A stretch of 13,150 nucleotides of DNA, taken from contig URJE01000045.1 of assembly GCA_900547965.1 (NCBI GenBank), positions 1 through 13,150 on the forward strand. Direction: 5' to 3'. Made by a program: the position numbers and the translations under genes. Shown piece by piece: positions 6,151-13,140 of this stretch (within the stretch, counting starts at the first letter, position 1; each line of letters begins with the position of its first letter). The notes under the pieces are model-generated. The model was not told the origin of the DNA. It saw only the letters and a program-made list of their open reading frames with translations, and ran no database searches. Source of the stretch: an uncultured Eggerthella sp. (GTDB taxonomy: Bacteria; Actinomycetota; Coriobacteriia; Coriobacteriales; Eggerthellaceae).

Positions 6151-6272
6151 TCTATCGGCAGGGAGAATCATTCGTATTAGTGATCGATTTACGGATAATT
6201 CATAAATACTCTGTTCAGATAACCTACAATTGGTTCGAAAGAATCAAAGCTCAGCCATAAGGAGACTTTCAA

Positions 6273-7181
6273 ATGAGACTTGATTATCTAAGGTACTTTG
6301 ATCATTTGGCTGAAGTATTGAACTATACCCGCGCGGCAGAGGATCTCTTCATTGCGCAGCCAACGCTTTCGGTGGCTATCAAGCGTATGGAAAAAGAACT
6401 CGGCATCAAACTGTTTCAGCGCAGCGATGGCTCAACGCGTATTGAGCTTACCGAAATGGGCAAGGCGTATCATGAATATGTTGCATTGGCGTTGAAAGAC
6501 CTGGACAAAGGTCTGCGCATTGCCCGTGAAATCCAAGGGGAAATGAATTCTTCGGTTCGTGTTGGAACGATCTATGCCATGCAGGGGCGCTTTTGGTCCG
6601 AGGCTATTGAGTCTTTTATCTCTTCTTCGCAGGTAAAGCCCCAAATTGCTATTGAGCAGGCATTTTCTCCGGAGCTGACCCAGCGTTTGCGTAAGGGCGA
6701 TATCGATGTGGCGTTTTGCTCCCGTGTAGAAGGGTGCGGCGACGATTTCAATCACGTATTGGTTTGGTCGCAACCGCTCGTTTTGGGCGTTCACAAGGAT
6801 AGCCCCCTTGCGAAGCGAAAGAGCATTAACTTATCCGAGCTTGCCGGCAAGGAAGTTCTGACGTATAGCGCTTCTTCCCCTACGGATCCATCTATCAGGA
6901 AAAACCTGCCTTTAGATAGCCTGAACTTGCGCCGTGAGTATGTGGATGAGATCACTATGTGCTCGATGGTTACTTCGAGCAAAGATAAGATGGCGTTGTT
7001 CTGCTATTCGTTTTTGGTTTCGGCTTTTCAAGATGTGGTGTGTTTGCGCATCAACGATCTGCCTGCCGATTTTCATAAGGTGTATCTGATCAGCCGCAGG
7101 GAAACGCACCCTAAAGTGGTGGATGATTTCATCGAGTTTATGAGTGCCTATCGATTCCCGAACATCATGTATCAACAATAG
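6273..7181 (+). CDS. LysR-family transcriptional regulator (second copy)
   Basis: A 302-residue LysR protein. The helix-turn-helix lies at about 18-38 (YTRAAEDLFIAQPTLSVAIK) and the effector domain from about 88 onward. AAGGAG at 6259-6264, eight bases before ATG 6273, fixes the start. It aligns along its whole length with the regulator at 229-1155, roughly 40-50 percent identical by eye, including the C-terminal PADFHKVYLISR region and VVDDFIEFMSAYRFP. The two therefore arose by duplication and probably recognise related effectors or operators. It follows the ydiB-like gene but is separated by a terminator, and precedes the CoA transferase by 471 bases. It could control either side. No transmembrane segment is seen. 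Confidence 0.95.
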   Translation: MRLDYLRYFDHLAEVLNYTRAAEDLFIAQPTLSVAIKRMEKELGIKLFQRSDGSTRIELTEMGKAYHEYVALALKDLDKGLRIAREIQGEMNSSVRVGTIYAMQGRFWSEAIESFISSSQVKPQIAIEQAFSPELTQRLRKGDIDVAFCSRVEGCGDDFNHVLVWSQPLVLGVHKDSPLAKRKSINLSELAGKEVLTYSASSPTDPSIRKNLPLDSLNLRREYVDEITMCSMVTSSKDKMALFCYSFLVSAFQDVVCLRINDLPADFHKVYLISRRETHPKVVDDFIEFMSAYRFPNIMYQQ

Positions 7182-7202
7182 CTGCACTTTGTTGTTGTGG
7201 CG

Positions 7203-7277
7203 CAAGCGGGGGAAATCCCAAGCGGAGCCTAGCGCGTTGTTGCGGCTCAAGCGGGGTCCCAAGCGGAGCTTAGCGCG
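7203..7277. repeat. Short tandem repeat with four CAAGCGG cores
   Basis: Two units (7203-7236 and 7248-7277) both begin CAAGCGGGG. Their second halves (7216-7236 and 7257-7277) match at 20 of 21 bases. Unit 1 has a four-base GAAA insert. CAAGCGG occurs at 7203, 7219, 7248 and 7260. It starts 21 bases after the second lysR stop. Function is unknown. It is too short and too few in copies for a CRISPR array. Confidence 0.75.
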
Positions 7278-7652
7278 CGACCATGCCTTCGATTCTGCTG
7301 CTGCAGATGATGGTCAGGGTTTTGGCCTGTTGGTTGGCGGCAGTGGGCGGAGTGTTTGCGGCGGCAAACGGCTTGTATGGTGGTCATTGCGTTTTGTTTG
7401 AGGGGCGCAGGTGGGCAATTTGCCCCAAGATGACCGATATTCGGTGGAAATCAGTGCCAATTTCTGGGTAAAATCGCAACTTTTCGAAAAAAAATACCCA
7501 ATCCCGAATTACTGACCGTCCCAACAGGAACCGAGGATACCGATACTTAATAAGGTAATGTTATTTGCCTTGAGTGCAGCGTGCGCGGTCTTCCGACGGC
7601 TTTCCCAAGGCGAATTTCATGGGTTTGTGATAATGGAAGGAGAACAGTCTGT
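7278..7652. other. Gene-free leader region before the CoA transferase
   Basis: I see no convincing coding frame in this stretch. It holds several symmetrical sites: GTTTGC-GGCG-GCAAAC (7354-7369), GGGCAA-T-TTGCCC (7413-7425), ACCGA-TAT-TCGGT (7433-7445), TGGGTA/TACCCA (7465-7470/7495-7500) and TTTTCGAAAA (7481-7490). Composition changes from GC-rich near 7300-7400 to AT-rich near 7480-7560, where the promoter is likely, but no good -35/-10 pair stands out. Confidence 0.4.
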
Positions 7653-8966
7653 ATGTCCACTACAGATAAACTCAACGGCTTCGGCCCTCTCGCAGGTGTC
7701 AAAGTTGTAGAACTCTGCGAATGGGTTGCCGCTCCTGCTGCAGTACGCTGCCTGTCCGAAATGGGAGCTACCGTCATCAAGACCGAGCCCCTGCACGGCG
7801 ACGCTCAGCGTACCCAGGGTCCTGGCTTCGGTTGCGAAAAGAACGACTACGAAGATCCTACGTTCGACCTGAACAACACCAACAAGGACCTCGTTGCCAT
7901 CAACCTCAAGGACGAGGACGGCATGAAGTTCATGAAGAAGCTTCTTGCTGATGCTGACGTTTTCGTTGTTAACCTGCGCGACAAGGCTCTGAAGAAGCTT
8001 GGTCTCGACTGGGAAACCATTCACGCTGAGTTCCCTCACCTGATCTGGGCTCAGATGCGCGGCTATGGCGAATTCGGCCCCGAGAAGGATTCTCCTGGTT
8101 ATGACGCAGTATGCTGGGCTGCTCGTGGTGGCGTTGCCAACGTTTTCCGTGAGAAGGATCAGTCTCCTGCCATCGCTCCTCAGGCATTCGGCGACAACAA
8201 CGCTGCATGCATGCTGGCTGGCGGTATCTGCGCAGCTCTGTTCAACCGCACCCGCACCGGTGTGGGCGACAAGGTTGTAACCAACCTCTACGCTGCTGCA
8301 ATCTTCGCATCCGACATCGGTATCTGCGCTCAGCAGTTCGGCGCCGACTATCCTAAGTCTCGCACCGACGTTCCCAACCCCTTCAACAACACCTATCGCA
8401 CCTCTGACGACAAGTGGATCTACATCTGCATGCCTCAGTACGATAAGTACTATGCAATGATGATGGAGCTCTTTGGCCGTCAGGATCAGGTAGACAACGT
8501 TGACACCCGCGACCTGTCCCACCTCAAGGCTTCCGGCAAGAACAAGGAAGTTATCGGCTGGCTCGAAGAGGCATTCGCAAAGCAGCCGTTCGAGTACTGG
8601 ATGGAGCAGTTCCGCGAGCATCAGGTACCGGCTCAGAAGCTCTTCCGCTTCCCCGACATCCTGCGCGACGAAGAGGCTTACATCAACGACTCCCTGCGTA
8701 CTGTTGAGTACGACGAGTTCGGCAAGCATGCTCTGCCTATGACTCCGCTTCGTTTCGAGTCTGCTGGCGATCCTCCGGTTATCCTGGCAAAGCCCATCGG
8801 CTACCACACCAAGGAAATCATGGAGAAGTATGGTTACTCCGCAGAAGAAATTGCTGCTATCGAGGAAAAGGGCGGCGTAGGCATCTACCACGGCGAGCCT
8901 ATCCCCGACACCATCTTCAAGTCCAAGCGCCAGGAAGCTGGCGACGCAGCTTGCACTTGGGAATAA
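7653..8966 (+). CDS. Class III CoA transferase, CaiB/BaiF family, FldA/HadA-like
   Basis: A 437-residue cytosolic enzyme that transfers CoA between carboxylic acids through an aspartyl-anhydride/CoA-thioester intermediate. The N-terminus shows LAGVKVVELCEWVAAPAA and GATVIKTEP, the family opening. NNTNKDLVAINLK and DVFVVNLRDKALKKLGLD follow. GYGEFGPEKDSPGYD contains Asp151, which aligns with the catalytic aspartate. GDKVVTNLYAAAIFASD and the C-terminal MTPLRF are also typical. The pattern GPxKxxPGYDxVxxWAR-G resembles the 2-hydroxyacyl-CoA transferases FldA and HadA more than CaiB itself, by memory of those families. The substrate may be a 2-hydroxy acid or aryl acid. The start is ATG 7653 with AAGGAGA at 7637-7643; an earlier in-frame start at 7581 lacks a ribosome site. 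Codon use points to high expression. It appears monocistronic, ending at a strong terminator. The nearest regulator is the LysR gene upstream. Confidence 0.92.
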   Translation: MSTTDKLNGFGPLAGVKVVELCEWVAAPAAVRCLSEMGATVIKTEPLHGDAQRTQGPGFGCEKNDYEDPTFDLNNTNKDLVAINLKDEDGMKFMKKLLADADVFVVNLRDKALKKLGLDWETIHAEFPHLIWAQMRGYGEFGPEKDSPGYDAVCWAARGGVANVFREKDQSPAIAPQAFGDNNAACMLAGGICAALFNRTRTGVGDKVVTNLYAAAIFASDIGICAQQFGADYPKSRTDVPNPFNNTYRTSDDKWIYICMPQYDKYYAMMMELFGRQDQVDNVDTRDLSHLKASGKNKEVIGWLEEAFAKQPFEYWMEQFREHQVPAQKLFRFPDILRDEEAYINDSLRTVEYDEFGKHALPMTPLRFESAGDPPVILAKPIGYHTKEIMEKYGYSAEEIAAIEEKGGVGIYHGEPIPDTIFKSKRQEAGDAACTWE

Positions 8967-8989
8967 GCTGAATCATATCTGCTTCTTTC

Positions 8990-9021
8990 GAAAGGCCACC
9001 TTCGGGTGGTCTTTCTATTTT
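8990..9021 (+). terminator. Rho-independent terminator with UUCG loop after the CoA transferase
   Basis: GAAAGGCCACC (8990-9000) pairs with GGTGGTCTTTC (9005-9015), eleven pairs with one G-T. The loop is the very stable TTCG and TATTTT follows. Confidence 0.92.
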
Positions 9022-9056
9022 GTGTCGAGAAGATGACGAAAGAACATTTTGAATAA

Positions 9057-9072
9057 AGTCCGTGTTCGGACT
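9057..9072. promoter_or_regulatory. MarR operator 1 (AGTCCG-TGTT-CGGACT)
   Basis: A perfect inverted repeat with six-base arms, four bases upstream of the likely -10 element of the marR promoter. The same half-sites recur at 9095-9110. MarR proteins bind such 16-20 bp palindromes as dimers. Confidence 0.75.
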
Positions 9073-9075
9073 AAC

Positions 9076-9081
9076 TATACT
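9076..9081 (+). promoter_or_regulatory. Likely -10 element TATACT of the marR-efflux promoter
   Basis: TATACT differs from TATAAT at one position and lies between the two operator palindromes. Transcription would start near 9088. No good -35 is seen at standard spacing (TTGAAT at 9049-9054 is 21 bases away), so the promoter may be weak. Confidence 0.5.
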
Positions 9082-9094
9082 GCTCTTCGAAGAT

Positions 9095-9110
9095 AGTCCG
9101 ATATCGGACG
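9095..9110. promoter_or_regulatory. MarR operator 2 (AGTCCG-ATAT-CGGACG)
   Basis: GTCCGATATCGGAC (9096-9109) is a perfect 14-bp palindrome with the same arms as operator 1, centred 38 bp downstream. It abuts the marR ribosome site AAAGGA (9111-9116), so bound repressor would block transcription start or elongation. Confidence 0.75.
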
Positions 9111-9121
9111 AAAGGAACAGC

Positions 9122-9610
9122 GTGAACAATGAAGGCAGAAGCGAAGAAAGCGTGATGGATTTCCTTACGCCTCTTCTTGCCCAGTTCGACAAAATCTATC
9201 ACGACCTGGCTAAACGTCATGGTGAATCATACTTTGGCATGTGGGTGCTTGAAGAAATTGGCGATAGGCCAGAGGGGGTAACTCAGAAGCAGCTTTGCGA
9301 GATCCTGTACTCCCCCAAGCAGACGGTGAATTCGCTCATTACATCCTACGTGCGTCGTGGTTTGGTGGAAACAAAGCCCAATAGCAGCGACGGAAGAAGC
9401 AAGCTCCATGTGCTTACTGCGGCGGGTAAGGAAAAGCTCGAGGCAATCCGTCGCGATGAAAAAAAGCTCGGGTCTTACTCGCTTAATGGTGTTAGCAGGG
9501 AAGAGCTCGACCAGGTGCGAAGGGTTTTGCTCGGTATTGCTGATCGTTGCACCAAGGGAGTTGCGTTTCTTAACGCCAATGAGCCCTTTCCTTGGGAAGG
9601 CGGGGAATAG
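9122..9610 (+). CDS. MarR-family transcriptional repressor
   Basis: A 162-residue winged helix-turn-helix protein of normal MarR length. Residues about 56-80 (VTQKQLCEILYSPKQTVNSL, then ITSYVRRGLV) form the DNA-reading helices. The wing is NSSDGRSKLHVLT, and helices for dimerisation lie at both ends. The start is GTG 9122, five bases after AAAGGA; an in-frame ATG at 9155 is an alternative that would remove 11 residues. An upstream extension would run through both operators. MarR repressors release DNA when they bind phenolic or other small ligands. Here the gene is followed two bases later by a DHA2 efflux pump, and two palindromes sit at its promoter, so it very likely represses its own operon and the pump. 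Confidence 0.95.
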   Translation: MNNEGRSEESVMDFLTPLLAQFDKIYHDLAKRHGESYFGMWVLEEIGDRPEGVTQKQLCEILYSPKQTVNSLITSYVRRGLVETKPNSSDGRSKLHVLTAAGKEKLEAIRRDEKKLGSYSLNGVSREELDQVRRVLLGIADRCTKGVAFLNANEPFPWEGGE

Positions 9611-9612
9611 GC

Positions 9613-11169
9613 GTGGCTATCGAAGAAGCAAGCACCAAAGGCTCGGCATTGGCGCATGAGCCTTCACGGCGCACGGTGGTTGCCGTATTTGTGGCGTTGA
9701 TGGTTTGTGAGGTTATCGGCTCACTTGACCAGACCATTGTGTCCACGGCCCTTCCAACCATTGTGGGCGACCTGGGCGGCGTCAATCATATGCTGTGGGT
9801 TATCGCGGCCTATGTCCTAACATGCACAATCACTATGCCGGTATATGGCAAAATGGGCGATATGATTGGCAGGAAAGGCCTGTTTATCATTGCCTCGGTA
9901 CTGTTCCTGGTCGGTTCGATCATGTGCGGCGCCGCAAGCGACATGGCATTGCTCATCGCTGGTCGTGCTGTGGCTGGTTTGGGCAACGGTGGCTTGCTAG
10001 TGCTTTCCCAGGCAATCGTGGCCGACATCGTCCCCGCGCGTAAACGCGCCCTGTATCTGAACATTATGGGAATCGGCTGGGCGGTACCCATGCTGGTGGG
10101 TCCTCTTCTGGGTGGAGTCTTCACCGACTTGATCAGCTGGCGTTGGGCGTTCTGGATCAATATTCCGCTTACGGTGTTCTCTATTGCTATTTCGGCGGTA
10201 TTGCTGCCTACGTACCGCAAACGCGAGTCCCTTGCGAACTTCGACTATTGGGGCATTGCATTTATTGCAGCTGCGGTTTGTGCGCTTACCTTGGCTACTT
10301 CATGGGGTGGCGTTGAATATGCATGGAACAGCCCCGTTATCATTTGCCTTATTGCTGCGGTGATTCTGTTTGCGGTTCTGTTTGCCGTTGCCGAGGCCAG
10401 GGCAAAGCATCCCATCATGCCATTGTTCCTGTTCAAGAACAGGAACTTCATGCTCACTACTATCGGCGGGTTCATCATCCTTTTTGCCACGATGGCCGCC
10501 ATGTCGTATCTGCCCACGTATTTTCAGATTGCTCATGGCCTGAGTGCAACGGCGGCGGGGTACATGGAGGTGCCTATGAGCATCGCGTACCTTATTGCCT
10601 CGATTATTTCAGGTGTGCTGATCAGCAAGAGCGGGCGTTACAAAAAGCTGATGGCAGTGAGTTTCGCTATTGCCACGGTGGGCACCGTGCTCATTGCGAC
10701 CCTAACCGCTGATACCACGGTTGTTCTGGCGGGACTCTATCTGGTCATTATGGGCTTTGGCATGGGGCTGAGCTTCGAAGTGTTAGTGCTTATTGTCCAG
10801 AATGAGTTTTCTGCCGAAATGGTTGGAGTTGCAACCAGTGCCACGAACTTCTTCCGTGAAATTGGCACTACGCTCGGCGCTTCTGTTGCTGGTGCCTTGT
10901 TTACAGCTAATATTGCAAGTCAGATGGCAGACAAGTTAGCTTCTTTTGGCGGAGTCGCCGCATTGGGCTTTGATGCCAATTCGCTTACTCCTGCGCTGGT
11001 AAGGACTTTGCCCGATGAGCTGCAGCACGCGGTTGCCGTGGCGTACAACGATGCCCTGATGCCAGTGTTTCTGCTTATGGTTCCCCTAACGGTGGTGGCA
11101 GGCTTGCTTATGATTGCGTTGAAAGAAAAGCCGCTCGCAGATTCGCTTCGCGATCAAGGCTCGAAGTAG
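9613..11169 (+). CDS. DHA2-family MFS multidrug/toxicant efflux pump (14 helices)
   Basis: A 518-residue membrane protein. TM1 carries LDQTIVSTALP (38-48), the DHA2 motif with Asp39. GKMGDMIGRKG is MFS motif A after TM2. ISWRWAFWINIPL after helix 6 is characteristic of EmrB/QacA-like exporters. The length and hydrophobic pattern fit 14 helices. These pumps export drugs, dyes or toxic aromatics in exchange for protons. The start is GTG 9613, two bases past the marR stop, with AAGGCGGGGA inside the marR end as ribosome site. Translation is probably coupled. TTG 9592 would extend by seven residues. Regulation is through the MarR operators at 9057-9110. The ligand may be a phenolic from the surrounding catabolism, but that is inference. 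Confidence 0.95.
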   Translation: MAIEEASTKGSALAHEPSRRTVVAVFVALMVCEVIGSLDQTIVSTALPTIVGDLGGVNHMLWVIAAYVLTCTITMPVYGKMGDMIGRKGLFIIASVLFLVGSIMCGAASDMALLIAGRAVAGLGNGGLLVLSQAIVADIVPARKRALYLNIMGIGWAVPMLVGPLLGGVFTDLISWRWAFWINIPLTVFSIAISAVLLPTYRKRESLANFDYWGIAFIAAAVCALTLATSWGGVEYAWNSPVIICLIAAVILFAVLFAVAEARAKHPIMPLFLFKNRNFMLTTIGGFIILFATMAAMSYLPTYFQIAHGLSATAAGYMEVPMSIAYLIASIISGVLISKSGRYKKLMAVSFAIATVGTVLIATLTADTTVVLAGLYLVIMGFGMGLSFEVLVLIVQNEFSAEMVGVATSATNFFREIGTTLGASVAGALFTANIASQMADKLASFGGVAALGFDANSLTPALVRTLPDELQHAVAVAYNDALMPVFLLMVPLTVVAGLLMIALKEKPLADSLRDQGSK

Positions 11170-11231
11170 CGGGTTGCGTCCGTCTGGTTTCGGTAAGCCG
11201 CGTATAAGCAATTGCCCGATTCATTTCCGCA

Positions 11232-11286
11232 GCAAAGGGAAAAAGCGCTATGTCATGGGTTTTGCGGGCGTGTGCCTTCCCTTTGC
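11232..11286. repeat. 10-bp inverted repeat after the efflux operon, possible terminator
   Basis: GCAAAGGGAA (11232-11241) and TTCCCTTTGC (11277-11286) are perfect arms with a 35-base spacer. A TTTTT run lies at 11299-11303. No standard terminator is seen closer to the pump stop, so this may end the operon, though the loop is long. Confidence 0.4.
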
Positions 11287-11403
11287 CGCCAATTCGCGTT
11301 TTTGCTTTGCCAAGCCGTTATTATGTTCAAGAGGGATTACTCTTCTCAGGCGAAGCGCGCAATGCTGCCTGGTATGAAGTTGGTTTTTTTAAGGAGAGGG
11401 TTT

Positions 11404-12087
11404 ATGGATATCAAGCTTAATTATCGTGAGCAGGGCGATGGCTATCCGCTGATTCTTCTGCATGGCAACGGCGAAGATAGCAGCTGCTTTAGGCATCAAC
11501 TGGAGTATTTCTCTAAAGAATATCGCGTAATCGCTATCGATACGCGCGGCCAGGGCGAATCGCCTCGCGGTACCGCTCCTTTTACCTTCGAGCAGTTTGC
11601 GCAAGACCTGGAAGATTTCATGGATGAGCATGGTATTTTCCGGGCGAATATCCTGGGCTTTTCCGACGGTGGTATTACTGCGCTTATCTTTGCGCTCACG
11701 CGTCCTGAGCGTGTGAATAAATTGATCCTGAATGGCGCCAACCTTGATCCCGAAGGCGTGGTTGAGCCTTTGCGCACGAAGATTCAGGAAAAAGCGAAGG
11801 AAGCTGCACAGACTAAGGACGAAAGCGCCGAAAGCATGCAGCGCTATGAAAACCTGCGCCTTATGGCAGAGCAGCCTTCCATCGATCCGAAGGAGCTTTC
11901 AAAGGTCGAGGCTCCCACCTTGGTTATTGTGGGCACGCAGGATTTGATTGAAGGCGCTCACACCAAGCTTATCTACAGCAGCCTGCCCAATGCTGAATTG
12001 GTGTTCGTCCAGGGCGATCATTTCATCGCTTACGACAACCCCGTTGCGTTCAACGAAGCTGTGGACAAATTCCTTAAAGAGTTTTAG
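11404..12087 (+). CDS. Alpha/beta-hydrolase fold protein
   Basis: A 227-residue cytosolic hydrolase, rather short but complete. LILLHGNGEDSS (16-27) supplies the HGNG oxyanion-hole motif. VIAIDTRGQGESP follows. GFSDGG (85-90) is the nucleophile elbow with Ser87. TLVIVGTQDLI gives acid Asp180, and GDHFIAYDNP gives His206, completing the triad. The cap region (about 115-165) is small and helical. Such enzymes cleave esters, lactones or C-C bonds; the substrate is not evident. ATG 11404 is preferred because AAGGAGAGGG sits at 11391-11400 and the family strand begins at residue 3. The longer frame from 11212 has no such support. It is separated from the efflux operon by 234 bases and converges on the flavoprotein gene. 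Confidence 0.93.
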   Translation: MDIKLNYREQGDGYPLILLHGNGEDSSCFRHQLEYFSKEYRVIAIDTRGQGESPRGTAPFTFEQFAQDLEDFMDEHGIFRANILGFSDGGITALIFALTRPERVNKLILNGANLDPEGVVEPLRTKIQEKAKEAAQTKDESAESMQRYENLRLMAEQPSIDPKELSKVEAPTLVIVGTQDLIEGAHTKLIYSSLPNAELVFVQGDHFIAYDNPVAFNEAVDKFLKEF

Positions 12088-12136
12088 CTTGGGTGTTGAA
12101 AAGGCCGTATGCAAATTGAGCCTTGGATATGCGTAG

Positions 12137-12162
12137 GGTCGTTTCCTAAACGGGAAACGACC
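12137..12162. repeat. 10-bp hairpin in the convergent intergenic region
   Basis: GGTCGTTTCC (12137-12146) pairs perfectly with GGAAACGACC (12153-12162) around a TAAACG loop. No T-run follows, so it may stabilise the mRNA 3' end or assist the terminator 20 bases on. Confidence 0.65.
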
Positions 12163-12181
12163 TGAACTTAGTAGTCCTTAT

Positions 12182-12219
12182 CGAGCGGCCTCGATACTGC
12201 ATCGGTGCCGCTCGTTTTT
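12182..12219 (+). terminator. Rho-independent terminator after the alpha/beta hydrolase
   Basis: CGAGCGGC (12182-12189) pairs with GCCGCTCG (12207-12214). An inner CGAT/ATCG adds pairs and TTTTT follows at 12215-12219. Confidence 0.88.
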
Positions 12220-12276
12220 CGTTTGCGCACAGCGTGGTTGAGCGGGCTGCAATAGGGAAAGGCCCTACTTTTTGAA

Positions 12277-12315
12277 CTGCCTCCCATTTCTTGCGTATCA
12301 AGAAATGGGAGGCAG
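12277..12315. repeat. Perfect 17-bp hairpin between convergent genes
   Basis: CTGCCTCCCATTTCTTG (12277-12293) is exactly complementary to 12299-12315, with a CGTAT loop. It lies 31 bases past the minus-strand gene stop. A GTTTTC stretch follows on the plus strand, but there is no T-run on the minus strand, so it is an imperfect terminator for either gene. It may block antisense read-through. Confidence 0.7.
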
Positions 12316-12346
12316 CTCGTTTTCGAGGGGGTTGTCTATGATTCGG

Positions 12347-12964
12347 CTATGCGTGCAAGCGGGCAATAAGATCCGCCATGTCGCGCCCGAGCTGCTTTGC
12401 CATGGGCACGGCGATGGGGTCTTCCTCCACGCTGCGGCGCCAGCGCGGCTTGCCGTCCTTCATGCCCGCCATAAGCGATCCGGTAATGCCCGATCCGATA
12501 ACAGGCCCAGCCGGACGTGGATGGACAACCAGCATTTCATGAGTCGTGAAGAAGTTTTCCAGAACATGGTTGGTTGCTTCCGCTCCGCAGTTGTCCAAAC
12601 CTGCCATGGTGAGGAATCCGCCGACTTTGCCTTTCAGCTGATTCTCGACCATGTGAAGCGGGCGGGTGCGATCGATAAAACACTTGGTGCGAGCGGTAAC
12701 GTTCCCGAAGTAGTCGGGCGACCCGAGGATGATTCCGTCTGCTTCTAACATCTTTTCCTTCAGATTGTCCATGTCGTCAGATATGGGGCAGATGGGTTTA
12801 CCGAGGCAGCGGTTGCACCCATTGCAGTATTCGATGTTGAGTTCGGAAAGCTCTATCAATTCGGTATCGGCGCCTTTTGCCCTGGCTTCTTCAAGCGCGA
12901 GGTTCAAAAGGAAAGCGGTGTTTTGTCCAGCGCGGTGGCTTCCGTTGATTGCCAGTATCTTCAT
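12347..12964 (-). CDS. Iron-sulfur flavoprotein / NADPH-dependent FMN reductase family
   Basis: A 205-residue flavodoxin-fold protein. MKILAINGSHRAGQNT (1-16) is the FMN phosphate-binding loop and GSPDYFGNVTARTK (81-94) the second FMN loop. Cys47, Cys50, Cys53 and Cys59 form CX2CX2CX5C, the compact cluster motif of archaeal/anaerobe iron-sulfur flavoproteins, which bind 4Fe-4S next to FMN. Such proteins pass electrons in anaerobes, for example from ferredoxin to oxygen, peroxide or quinone-like acceptors; the partner here is unknown. The start is ATG 12964, preceded on the minus strand by AGAGAGGTG. The longer frame starting at 12997 would begin inside the probable -10. The gene converges on the hydrolase and is likely transcribed alone. 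Confidence 0.92.
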   Translation of the reverse strand: MKILAINGSHRAGQNTAFLLNLALEEARAKGADTELIELSELNIEYCNGCNRCLGKPICPISDDMDNLKEKMLEADGIILGSPDYFGNVTARTKCFIDRTRPLHMVENQLKGKVGGFLTMAGLDNCGAEATNHVLENFFTTHEMLVVHPRPAGPVIGSGITGSLMAGMKDGKPRWRRSVEEDPIAVPMAKQLGRDMADLIARLHA

Positions 12965-12995
12965 GATGGCACCTCTCTTTTTGTGGGCTTTTCTC

Positions 12996-13001
12996 ATTGT
13001 A
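12996..13001 (-). promoter_or_regulatory. Possible -10 element TACAAT for the flavoprotein gene
   Basis: On the minus strand TACAAT matches TATAAT at five of six positions and would place the RNA start near 12989, about 25 bases before ATG 12964. No good -35 hexamer is seen at normal spacing. Confidence 0.4.
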
Positions 13002-13107
13002 TCGGGCGGATAGGGATAATTTTGTTCAATCGCCGAACGTACGAAGACGCGTGGGGGTGTTCCTATAGTTCCGCCAAGAGGGACTCGTCCTTTCGATGGG
13101 CGTTTTT

Positions 13108-13140
13108 GGCAGCGCTGCCGCAGGCCCGGCCGGGCCTGCG
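13108..13140. repeat. Two abutting GC-rich perfect palindromes at the window end
   Basis: GGCAGCGCTGCC (13108-13119) is a perfect palindrome. It shares base 13119 with a second perfect palindrome of 22 bp (13119-13140, arm CGCAGGCCCGG). The stretch 12965-13150 otherwise has no gene I can support. The structure may be a terminator of a gene beyond the edge or a dispersed repeat. Confidence 0.7.

Noticed and set aside
1291..6208. Shared 8-mer CATAAATA at 1291-1298 and 6201-6208 as a common regulator site
   Set aside because: The match does not extend on either side and AT-rich 8-mers recur by chance near promoters.
7203..7277. Possible CRISPR array
   Set aside because: There are only two imperfect units with an 11-base gap and no cas gene nearby.
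7283..7471. 62-residue open frame with a hydrophobic start in the gap before the CoA transferase
   Set aside because: No ribosome-binding site precedes the ATG, the C-terminal half shows no domain-like pattern, and it runs through palindromic intergenic sequence.
7617..8891. 424-residue minus-strand frame opposite the CoA transferase
   Set aside because: It mirrors the favoured codons of the true gene, and its product has no recognisable motif, while the plus-strand product is a clear CaiB-family enzyme.
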